From NCBI RefSeq assembly GCF_041378895.1, contig NZ_CP144212.1:2279501-2343500 (forward strand): a stretch of DNA of 64,000 nt. Direction: 5' to 3'. The position numbers and the translations under genes were made by a program. The stretch comes from Dechloromonas sp. ZY10 (GTDB taxonomy: Bacteria > Pseudomonadota > Gammaproteobacteria > Burkholderiales > Rhodocyclaceae). Of the stretch, positions 53,967 to 61,254 are shown in pieces. The notes beneath the pieces were generated by a model. The model was not told the DNA's origin. It saw only the letters and a program-made list of their open reading frames with translations, and made no database searches. The first letter of the stretch is position 1, and every line of letters starts with the position of its first letter.

Positions 53967-54401
53967 TCAAGGTTTCAACTCATAGACGACCCGGACCCGC
54001 GCATCGGCATGGCGCAAATCGACGTAGCCAACCCCGCCCGGCCGCTCGGTAACCCAGCGCAACATTTCCTCACTGGTCTTGAGCTGCGGCGGAGGCTGCA
54101 GACGACCGGTGAACAACTGCCGCGACCAATAGGCATTAACGTCGGCCAATTCCTTTCCGACCAGCGCCCGATAAAAACGCTCGCGATCGGGGTGAGCATC
54201 CTGCAGATCGGCGACCTGTGCCTCGATTCCGTTGAACAACTGCCTGCTGCGTCCGAAAAAGAGATTGACCACCTCCCCCCGGGTCATCGCCGAAACCCCG
54301 CTGCGAGCATTCACCACCACCACCAGTTCGGCTTGCGGCGCGCCCGCCGGCAACAGCCAGGCAAGCACCACCAAGGCTAGCAGCAGATCACGGCGACTCA
54401 T
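53967..54401 (-). CDS. Short phosphate-binding-like (PstS-type) exported protein
   Basis: A 144-residue protein with signal peptide (LLLALVVLAWLLPAGAPQA). The mature region VVVNARSGVSAMTRGEVVNLFFGRSRQLFNG and RWVTERPGGVGYVDLRHAD matches one lobe of PstS-like binding proteins. It overlaps the porin gene by 4 bases (ATGA), so they are coupled. Such short PstS-like proteins are found beside porins and sensor genes and may act as periplasmic ligand sensors; phosphate binding is not shown. Confidence 0.78.
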   Translation of the reverse strand: MSRRDLLLALVVLAWLLPAGAPQAELVVVVNARSGVSAMTRGEVVNLFFGRSRQLFNGIEAQVADLQDAHPDRERFYRALVGKELADVNAYWSRQLFTGRLQPPPQLKTSEEMLRWVTERPGGVGYVDLRHADARVRVVYELKP

Positions 54402-55603
54402 CGGAAAACGTAGTCCAAGGTTACTGAATAGACGTTCATCCGGCCCGACCAGCGGCCAGTTGCCGGATCATCGCGAAAAGGGAACAACGATGTCGAAGCA
54501 GCCCGGATGCCATCCCACTGAAACTTCAGCGCGGTATGCCGGGCCAGGTCCCAGCGCAGGCCAGCGGTCGCAGTCCCCTGCTGCACGTGACTGTCAGCCA
54601 GAACCCGGTCCACCACCGGGTTCAAGCGCTCCCGTTTGGGCGAAGAGCGCGCCAGACTGTAGCCCAGGTACGGCGTGAATGCACCGAAACGACGCCCCAG
54701 CAACAGCGATGCAGCGTACGAACTCTCGAATGCCGCGCTCTGCTGCTCGATCCGATTCACCATCAGCTGAGCCTGCCAAGGACCGTCGTCATAAACCGCC
54801 CCCAGCGAGTAAAAGTCGGAACGCCGGCCTGCCGTCTTGAGATACGCCAGCGCCTCGGCCAACCAGGGCTCTGGCAAGCTCGGCGCCAGCGCTCCAGCCA
54901 GCGGCAGATCATGACTGAAACGCAACGCGGCATACCCGGCCCGCCACTGCCAGCTGCCTTGCTGCCAATCAAGATAACCGCCTGCCATCGGCGATCCGGC
55001 AATCTTCCACTGCTCCTGTGCCAGAGGCAAATGCGCCGATGGCGCGCCATAAAACAACTTGCCGCGCAACACGGCGCTGCCGAAGACGCGGCTGGCAACC
55101 AGGTCGACACCGTCAATCGAGGAAAACGGCAAATGCCAGAAAAAATCCCCTGCCGGCCGCACCGTCAAATAGGAGTAACCGATCAGCCGCGAGTCTGCCA
55201 GCATGAAGAAATCAGTTCCCAGACGCCCGGCACGCCAGGTCAACGCTGGCGTTGGTTCGTAGCGGAGAAAAGCCCAGGCCAGTTCCGGGGCATAGCTGCG
55301 ATCATGGCGATAGCGACTGACCGCCTGTACCGTCAAGGACAACTCTGGCGCCAGGCGCCAATCGGCCTGGACTCCGGCAACGCTATCGACGCTCGGCGTC
55401 CATTCCCGGCGCGCCCCACGAGGCTGGCTGAGATCGCGCACGAACTCGAGTTCGCGGCTATTGCTGCGGGTTGCGCCGAGGGTAGCAAAGCCCTGCACCG
55501 TGAAGGCTGCCTCTTCGGCCACAAGAGGTCCCGCCAGAAAAATCGCCAGGCTGCTGACAGCAACCCCGCACAGACGCGGGAGGAGGAAACGGAGAACAGA
55601 CAT
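54398..55603 (-). CDS. Outer-membrane porin-like beta-barrel protein
   Basis: A 401-residue protein with signal peptide (FLLPRLCGVAVSSLAIFLAGPLVA). The mature region alternates aromatic and polar residues typical of beta strands (LSLTVQAVSRYRHD, YLDWQQGSWQWRAGYAALRF) and ends in Phe-Arg (VTLDYVFR). It resembles the 'sensor-associated porin' type found upstream of short PstS-like genes. The start at 55603 is chosen for the signal peptide. First gene of a three-gene operon. Confidence 0.8.
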   Translation of the reverse strand: MSVLRFLLPRLCGVAVSSLAIFLAGPLVAEEAAFTVQGFATLGATRSNSRELEFVRDLSQPRGARREWTPSVDSVAGVQADWRLAPELSLTVQAVSRYRHDRSYAPELAWAFLRYEPTPALTWRAGRLGTDFFMLADSRLIGYSYLTVRPAGDFFWHLPFSSIDGVDLVASRVFGSAVLRGKLFYGAPSAHLPLAQEQWKIAGSPMAGGYLDWQQGSWQWRAGYAALRFSHDLPLAGALAPSLPEPWLAEALAYLKTAGRRSDFYSLGAVYDDGPWQAQLMVNRIEQQSAAFESSYAASLLLGRRFGAFTPYLGYSLARSSPKRERLNPVVDRVLADSHVQQGTATAGLRWDLARHTALKFQWDGIRAASTSLFPFRDDPATGRWSGRMNVYSVTLDYVFR

Positions 55604-55647
55604 CAGGCTGCTTTTCCGAAAAGGTAGCCGTCCATCATACCAGCCGG

Positions 55648-56130
55648 TCAGCAGGGCTTTCCAGCCTGGCAGCCCTTGAGTATCCACAATGAAATGATGC
55701 CCGAGACCTCATGCGCCATCGCCTTCCGCGCCATCGAGGTGGGATCTCGCCCGGCATTAGTCTTGGCCTGCGGATCCGCGCCGGCCTCGAGCAGGTAGCG
55801 CGCATGCTTGGCGTTCTGCGCGTAAGCAGCAATATGCAGCGGGGTCGAACCCTCGCCATCGCGGACATTGGGATCGGCACCGGCCGCCAGCAGGGCTTGC
55901 AAGGCGCTCGGATCGGGGTTGGCGGCGGCCAGATGCAGCGGTGTCGAGCCTTGCGCCGTCCGCCGGTCGCGGGCCGCCGGCTCCTTCTGCAGCAGGGCGC
56001 TGATGGCCCGCCCGTTGTCGAGCCGCGCCAGATCGTGAATCGGATGTTCGTTGGCGCCGATTGGCACCTCGGCCACGGCGGCAAACGCGACGCTCAGCAA
56101 GAGCGCCGCAAGAAGACCGGTTTTGCGCAT
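55648..56130 (-). CDS. Exported ankyrin-repeat protein
   Basis: A 160-residue protein with signal peptide (KTGLLAALLLSVAFAAVA) and three to four ankyrin repeats (GSTPLHLAAANPDPSALQALLAAGADPNVRD, GSTPLHIAAYAQNAKHARYLLEAGADPQAK, AGRDPTSMARKAM). AGGAGCGGCGCG precedes the ATG. It probably binds protein partners in the periplasm. No catalytic domain. Confidence 0.88.
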   Translation of the reverse strand: MRKTGLLAALLLSVAFAAVAEVPIGANEHPIHDLARLDNGRAISALLQKEPAARDRRTAQGSTPLHLAAANPDPSALQALLAAGADPNVRDGEGSTPLHIAAYAQNAKHARYLLEAGADPQAKTNAGRDPTSMARKAMAHEVSGIISLWILKGCQAGKPC

Positions 56131-56228
56131 CGCGCCGCTCCTCGCAAGAAAAGCGGACAGTCTAACCGGCGGCAAGGGGCTTGCCTTGACCTCGCTCAAG
56201 CCCCGGCCGGGCCGGGGCTTGCCACGCT

Positions 56229-57485
56229 TCAGGCGGCAGTCGCAGCCGGCAACGCGACCTGCTGGTCGACGCTGAACTGGTAATCCTTGAAGATATGCTC
56301 GGCAGACGGTACCTGATAGCTGCCGTCGGCAAGACGATTGGTGGTGTCCTTCAAGCGCCAGGTCAGTTGGCCGCAGGTCCAGATGTCAAAGTTGCGCATG
56401 TGCGTGCACAGGCAGGTCTTGTCCATCACCTTGATCTTGCGGGCTTCGGGATGCGCCGCGACTTCGCGGTTGTAGGCGGCGACGTAGGAGCACTTGCCGC
56501 TGGCGTCGAGCAAGTAGCCGTAGGCTTCGCAGTTCGGGCGGATACCGGAACCGATCCCGGGACTGCTCTTGATCATCCGCATCGGGTAACCGGTCGGCGA
56601 CAACTGGTTAACCTCGATGTCGTCCTCGGTCGCCTTGAAGTATTCCTGCTTGGCAGTCGCCGGCAGGCCGCACTCTTCGGCGACGGTGAAGCGGGTCGCC
56701 ACCTGGACACCCGCTGCACCCATTTCCAGGAACTGGGCTGCATCGGTGCCGGTGAAGATGCCACCAGCCGGGATCACTGGAATATCGAGATGCTCGTCAC
56801 GCAGATACTGCAGCACTTCGGCGACGATGGTCGCCAGATCGTACTGGGCCCAGTCCATGCCGAAGCCAAGGTGGCCGCCAGCAAGCGGACCTTCAACCAC
56901 GACATAATCGGGCAAGCGGTTGGTGCGAGCCGATTTCTTCAGGAACAACTGCAGTGCGCGCACCGATGAGACGATGATCCCCAGCTTGGCGTCGCGGAAA
57001 CGCGGGTGCTCCTCGATCAGGCCGAAAGAGCCGAGGTGCAAGCCGGCGGCCAGCGTGATCCCGTCGATACCGGCATCGAGCGCAGCTTCCATGCGCACCT
57101 TGAGCGTCTCGCGCGGCGCGTTCATGGTCAGTTTTTCCATGCAGTTGATCAGAACCAGGCCATCACCGCGCTTGCGGGTCATCGTCGCCTCGACGTGCAG
57201 ACGGGTTGCCTCCTCGACGCGGCCGAGGTCGAACTTGACCGGCGACTTGTCCTCGTTATTGACGTTGTATTTGTAAAGCGCCAGTTTTTCCTTGACGTGC
57301 TTGGTGTCGTAGCGACGGTCGGACACGGTATTGATCATGGCATCGGAGATGTGGCCGACGCCGCCAAGGCGAGCCGCCTCCAGCGCCAGGTCGGCCGTCG
57401 AGATGTCGACCCCCATGCCACCAATCATGATCGGCACCAACTCATGCTTGCCCAAACGCAAGCGGAAATCGTCCACACGCTTCAT
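56229..57485 (-). CDS. Nitronate monooxygenase family flavoprotein (2-nitropropane dioxygenase-like)
   Basis: A 418-residue TIM-barrel FMN protein. IMIGGMGVDISTADLALEAARLGGVGHISD is the N-terminal FMN-site segment, VVEGPLAGGHLGFG the central catalytic/FMN segment, and VIPAGGIFTGTDAAQFLEMGAAGVQVATRF the phosphate-binding end. A Cys-rich region near the C-terminus (DKTCLCTHMRNFDIWTCG) is extra. It is about 80 residues longer than common nitronate monooxygenases. It may oxidise nitronates or act as an enoyl reductase. Divergent from nnrS. Confidence 0.85.
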   Translation of the reverse strand: MKRVDDFRLRLGKHELVPIMIGGMGVDISTADLALEAARLGGVGHISDAMINTVSDRRYDTKHVKEKLALYKYNVNNEDKSPVKFDLGRVEEATRLHVEATMTRKRGDGLVLINCMEKLTMNAPRETLKVRMEAALDAGIDGITLAAGLHLGSFGLIEEHPRFRDAKLGIIVSSVRALQLFLKKSARTNRLPDYVVVEGPLAGGHLGFGMDWAQYDLATIVAEVLQYLRDEHLDIPVIPAGGIFTGTDAAQFLEMGAAGVQVATRFTVAEECGLPATAKQEYFKATEDDIEVNQLSPTGYPMRMIKSSPGIGSGIRPNCEAYGYLLDASGKCSYVAAYNREVAAHPEARKIKVMDKTCLCTHMRNFDIWTCGQLTWRLKDTTNRLADGSYQVPSAEHIFKDYQFSVDQQVALPAATAA

Positions 57486-57695
57486 ATCATCCTCGGGAAA
57501 ACTGGCCGGCCCCCCTCGCATTCGCGAGCCCCGGCAGAGGCGGGAATTTTACGCGATTGTGACCGGCCTTGCTTGCCTCTCCGGGATAAATCAAGTTAGC
57601 CGATTGACACAATCGTTAAACTTGCAACGCCCCGTCCGCGCGCCGTGCGCCCCCGCACCCGGTCGCCGGCGCTTCCGCTTCACGAAAGGCCTGCA

Positions 57696-58850
57696 ATGAA
57701 CCTTCTCCGGCATCCCCTGTGGCTGGTCGGCTTCCGCCCCTTTTTCACCCTCGCCTGCGTCGCCGGCGCGCTGTTGCCGCTCCTTTGGGTACTCGTCTAT
57801 CGCGGTGCGCTGCCGCCGCCGGCGCGTTTCAGCCCGCTGCAGTGGCATGCCCACGAAATGTTCTTCGGCTTCGGCTGGGCGGTGCTCGGCGGCTTTCTGC
57901 TGACCTCGACCAAGAACTGGGTCAATATTCGCGGCTACCACGGTGCCGCGCTGGCCTGGCTGACCTTCTGCTGGCTGCTCGAACGCCTGGCCATGAGTTT
58001 TGGCGGCAACTGGCCGCAACCGCTGTTCCTGCTCGCCAATCACCTGTTCCTCGGCAGCATCGTCGCGATGCTGATGTGGACACTGATCCGCCATCGCGAC
58101 AGCGACAGCTACCGCGACAACGCGATCTTCCTGGTCATGCTGCCGGCCTTTCTGGTGGCCAAGAACCTGCTCCTCGGCGAACAGCCGGGAGCAGGCTACA
58201 GCATGGCGCTGGCGCTCTACCGGGTCGCCTTCCTGGTGATGCTGGAACGTACCCTGACCCAGTTCATGAAGGCAGGCTTCCAGGTTCAGATCCTGCGCAC
58301 GCCCAAACTCGACCTGCCGATCAAGCTCCTGGGCCTGCTCCTGGTCTTTGAATTTTGGCTTCCCGACACGTTGACCGTGGCAGCCAGCCTGCTGCTGGCG
58401 ACGCTGCTGCTGGTCCGCTTCTTTTTCTGGCATCCGGCCAAGGCCTTCACCCGGATCGACATCGGCATCATGTACGTCGGCTATCTGGCGATTGCCGGGC
58501 AACTGCTGCTCGCTGCGCTGCAGACGCTGACCCCGCTGGCGCTGACCGGCACCGTCGCCACCCATTTGTTCACCTTCGGCGCGATGGGCTGCGTGATCCC
58601 GGCGATGATTGTTCGCATCAGCAACGGCCACACCGGGCGCAAAGTCGTCTTCGCCCCAGCCGACCGCGCCGTGCTGTGGCTCATGCTGCTGGCGCTGATC
58701 CTGCGCCTGCTCGGCCCGCAACTGGCACCCGCTGCCTATCTGCGCTGGCTCGACGCCGCCGCCCTGTGCTGGCTGCTGGCCTTCGGGCTGCTCGGCTGGC
58801 GCTGCATCCCGATGCTGTGGCAGGCGCGGATCGACGGCCGCGAACACTGA
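57696..58850 (+). CDS. nnrS: NnrS family membrane protein
   Basis: A 384-residue protein with about twelve membrane segments. The start LWLVGFRPFFTLACVAGALLPL and WHAHEMFFGFGWAVLGGFLLTSTKNW are NnrS family signatures, with conserved His residues for haem/copper. NnrS proteins are associated with nitric-oxide metabolism and protect against NO stress during denitrification. The start at 57696 follows GAAAGGCCTGCA. No denitrification cluster adjoins here. Confidence 0.93.
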   Translation: MNLLRHPLWLVGFRPFFTLACVAGALLPLLWVLVYRGALPPPARFSPLQWHAHEMFFGFGWAVLGGFLLTSTKNWVNIRGYHGAALAWLTFCWLLERLAMSFGGNWPQPLFLLANHLFLGSIVAMLMWTLIRHRDSDSYRDNAIFLVMLPAFLVAKNLLLGEQPGAGYSMALALYRVAFLVMLERTLTQFMKAGFQVQILRTPKLDLPIKLLGLLLVFEFWLPDTLTVAASLLLATLLLVRFFFWHPAKAFTRIDIGIMYVGYLAIAGQLLLAALQTLTPLALTGTVATHLFTFGAMGCVIPAMIVRISNGHTGRKVVFAPADRAVLWLMLLALILRLLGPQLAPAAYLRWLDAAALCWLLAFGLLGWRCIPMLWQARIDGREH

Positions 58851-58988
58851 GCCATCGCGCCCGCTCGGCTGCCCGACTGCCGCCCCACCGCCAGCCAAAC
58901 GCCGGCCGCCCCGGCGCCGGGCAGCGGCCGCAATCCCACGGCAACGCCCGGCCGTGGGATACTGGCGCCCTGAAGACAGGACATCCCC

Positions 58989-59972
58989 ATGCACCCACGC
59001 AACAAAAATGCCGACGGCTACGACCTCGCCGCACTCAGCACCACCTCCGCCGCACTGGCGAAATACCTGACGACCACCCCGGCCGGAACGCCGAGCATCG
59101 ACTTTGCCAACCCGGCGGCGGTCAAGGCGCTCAACCGCGCGATTCTGATGCATCACTACGGTGTCCAGGGCTGGGAATTGCCCGCTGGCTACCTGTGCCC
59201 GCCGATCCCCGGTCGCGCCGATTACCTGCATGCCATTGCCGATCTGCTCGCCACCTGCAACCGCAAGACCATTCCCAGTGGCCCCGGCGTCCGCCTGCTC
59301 GACATCGGCACCGGCGCCAACCTGGTCTATCCGCTGATCGGCCACGCCGAATATGGCTGGTCATTCCTCGGCAGCGATATCGACGAAGCGGCGCTGGCCA
59401 ACGCCAGCAAGATCGTCGGCAAGAACCCCGGCCTGGCCGAGTTCATCGAACTCCGCCACCAGCCGGTCTGGGACAACATCTTCACCGGCCTGCTGCGCTC
59501 CGGCGAGAGCTTTGAAGCCACCCTGTGCAACCCGCCCTTCCACAATTCGCCCGACGAAGTGCTGGCGGTCAGCCAGCGCAAGTGGAACAACCTCGGCAAG
59601 CCCGGCGCCAAGAAGGGCACGGCGCAGCCGCGCCTCAACTTTGGCGGCGGCGGCACCGAACTGTGGTGCAACGGAGGCGAACGCGCCTTCGTCAAGTCGA
59701 TGATCGAGCAGAGCACGCAGATCCCCAAACGGGTGCTGTGGTTCACCAGTCTGGTGTCGAAGGCCGACAACCTGGTGCACCTCGAAGCCGCGCTGAAGAA
59801 GGCCAAAGTCGTTGAATCGCGGATTCTCGAAATGAATCAGGGTCAGAAGAAAAGCCGGGTGCTGGCCTGGACCTTCTGCGCCAACGGCGAACGCGAAAAA
59901 TGGCGACGTGAACGCTGGGCCGCCCCGGCATTGGCCGAATCACCGACGGCACCGCAAGGCGAAGACGAGTAA
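58989..59972 (+). CDS. rlmF: 23S rRNA (adenine1618-N6)-methyltransferase
   Basis: A 327-residue RlmF/YbiN enzyme that methylates A1618 in helix 65 of 23S rRNA. The SAM site is VRLLDIGTGANLVYPLIG; the catalytic NPPF motif is CNPPFHNSPDE. The family N-terminus HPRNKNADGYDLAALS is present. It is 327 residues long, close to the family norm. The palindromic terminator at 59990-60033 follows the stop by 17 bases. Confidence 0.95.
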   Translation: MHPRNKNADGYDLAALSTTSAALAKYLTTTPAGTPSIDFANPAAVKALNRAILMHHYGVQGWELPAGYLCPPIPGRADYLHAIADLLATCNRKTIPSGPGVRLLDIGTGANLVYPLIGHAEYGWSFLGSDIDEAALANASKIVGKNPGLAEFIELRHQPVWDNIFTGLLRSGESFEATLCNPPFHNSPDEVLAVSQRKWNNLGKPGAKKGTAQPRLNFGGGGTELWCNGGERAFVKSMIEQSTQIPKRVLWFTSLVSKADNLVHLEAALKKAKVVESRILEMNQGQKKSRVLAWTFCANGEREKWRRERWAAPALAESPTAPQGEDE

Positions 59973-59989
59973 GCCCGAACCGAGACAAC

Positions 59990-60033
59990 AAAAAAGCCCG
60001 TTTTCACGGTCGACCGTGAAAACGGGCTTTTTT
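59990..60033. terminator. 44-bp perfect palindrome around the dispersed element; terminator of rlmF
   Basis: A perfect inverted repeat centred on ACGGTCGACCGT (60006-60017), with arms AAAAAAGCCCGTTTTC and GAAAACGGGCTTTTTT. On both strands the stem is followed by six T residues, so it can stop transcription from rlmF and from the convergent minus-strand operon ending at 60105. It is one of two places where the dispersed element is expanded into a long palindrome. Confidence 0.9.
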
Positions 60034-60104
60034 CGTGCGCGGGCCTTTTTCGTCCGGCGTCCGAGCGCCCGCCAGCCTTGACCGGCGCTGGCGCCAAGGA
60101 CGGC

Positions 60105-60446
60105 TTACTGCGGCAGTTCCTTGGTTCCCATCATCTCGTTGCAGGTCGCGCGGCCAAAGGCCTCGGCTTTTTTCGGACTGGTGATCTGCGGCTCTTCGTA
60201 AATCCGCCGGATGATGTGGTTGGTGATCCTTGGACCGGGGCTGCCATCCTCTTCAAAATGCTTCATCGGACGCCCCTTGTCGCGGTCATAAAAAGCCTGC
60301 AGCGCAAAATCACGGACACGCTCACAGAAGCGGATCTTCTGCGCGTCGGGCATGCCGTCGTCGACCTTGCCAGCATGCGCGTGCGCCCAGGCGCCGCCGC
60401 TGGCCAGCAGCAGCGCGACGAGAATCAGGGAGGGAGTGCGCTTCAT
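60105..60446 (-). CDS. Exported protein of unknown function
   Basis: A 113-residue protein with signal peptide (PSLILVALLLASGGAWAHA). The mature part is charged (KVDDGMPDAQKIRFCERVRDFALQAFYDRDKG) and has a His/Cys pair but no CXXCH. It overlaps the cytochrome c gene by 4 bases, so a function with that cytochrome in the periplasm is suggested. Family not recognised. Confidence 0.65.
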   Translation of the reverse strand: MKRTPSLILVALLLASGGAWAHAHAGKVDDGMPDAQKIRFCERVRDFALQAFYDRDKGRPMKHFEEDGSPGPRITNHIIRRIYEEPQITSPKKAEAFGRATCNEMMGTKELPQ

Positions 60447-61114
60447 TCCTTGGGCTCCTGCAAAGTGGTCAGATAGGCGAGGATGTCGTTCACATCCTTT
60501 TCCTGCAGCGTGTTGAGCACGCCAGTGGTACCGTCGTCATCGTGCGGCCGGTCGCCCTTCAGGTACAAATCGACCTGGCGCTTGAGGTAATTGGTGTATT
60601 GCCCGACCAGCATCGGGAACATCCCCCGCCCCTTGCCGGCCTTGCCGTGGCAGGAGGCGCACTTCTTCTGGTAAAGCGCGCCGCCAGCATCGACATCGCC
60701 TTCCGCGCGCGGCACGATCATCACCTTTTCGACCATCTGCAGCCGGGTCAGCGCGTCCTCGTTGCCGGTAAAGGTCGGCATTTTGGTCGGCAACTCGATC
60801 TGCGCCAGATAGGCGGCGACTTCCTTGATGTCCTCGTCCGGCAGTTCGCGCTCCTGGGTATAGGGGAACATCGGGATATTGACCCGGGTCCGGGCGCGGA
60901 AGCTGCGCAACTGGCTTTCGATGTACTTGACCTGCTGGCCGGCAATCCTCGGGTACTCGCCCTTCTTGCCGCCGGCGCCAAATTCGCCGTGACAGGCGGC
61001 GCAGGTCCCGTTGATTTCCTTGCCGGCGGCCTTGCCGCCTTCCATTTCGACGGCACCGAGCGGCATCGCCACCAGCCCGGCGACTGCGCCCCACCACCAT
61101 TTGCGTAAAGCCAT
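60443..61114 (-). CDS. Diheme cytochrome c (cytochrome c4-like)
   Basis: A 223-residue protein with signal peptide (WWWGAVAGLVAMPLGA). Two haem-binding CXXCH sites are CAACH (~residue 40) and CASCH (~150), with axial Met candidates (NIPMFPY, MFPMLVGQ). Two class I cytochrome domains make a c4-type electron carrier in the periplasm. The start at 61114 is preferred because GGAG lies at good distance; 61120 is possible. Confidence 0.88.
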   Translation of the reverse strand: MALRKWWWGAVAGLVAMPLGAVEMEGGKAAGKEINGTCAACHGEFGAGGKKGEYPRIAGQQVKYIESQLRSFRARTRVNIPMFPYTQERELPDEDIKEVAAYLAQIELPTKMPTFTGNEDALTRLQMVEKVMIVPRAEGDVDAGGALYQKKCASCHGKAGKGRGMFPMLVGQYTNYLKRQVDLYLKGDRPHDDDGTTGVLNTLQEKDVNDILAYLTTLQEPKE

Positions 61115-61206
61115 GCGCATTGCTCCAATATTCCGATTGCGGCGGATTGTCGCAGTTTGCGTGGCGGGAAAAATTGATTTACGTCGGTGCCGGCCGGGCA
61201 CGACAG

Positions 61207-61248
61207 TTTTACGTGCAATTCACGGTCGACCGTGAATTGCACGTAAAA
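61207..61248. terminator. 42-bp perfect palindrome around the dispersed element; terminator of the TonB receptor gene
   Basis: A perfect inverted repeat centred on ACGGTCGACCGT (61222-61233), with arms TTTTACGTGCAATTC and GAATTGCACGTAAAA. On the minus strand it follows the TonB-receptor stop by 6 bases and ends with T residues. It differs from the 60-kb palindrome in its outer arms, so the arms grew independently around the same core. Confidence 0.85.
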
Positions 61249-61254
61249 AGCGCC

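Noticed and set aside
57590..57640. FNR/NNR-type site upstream of nnrS (TTGACACAATCGTTAA)
   Set aside because: Only the left half fits TTGAT-N4-ATCAA; the right half does not match, so it is not called.
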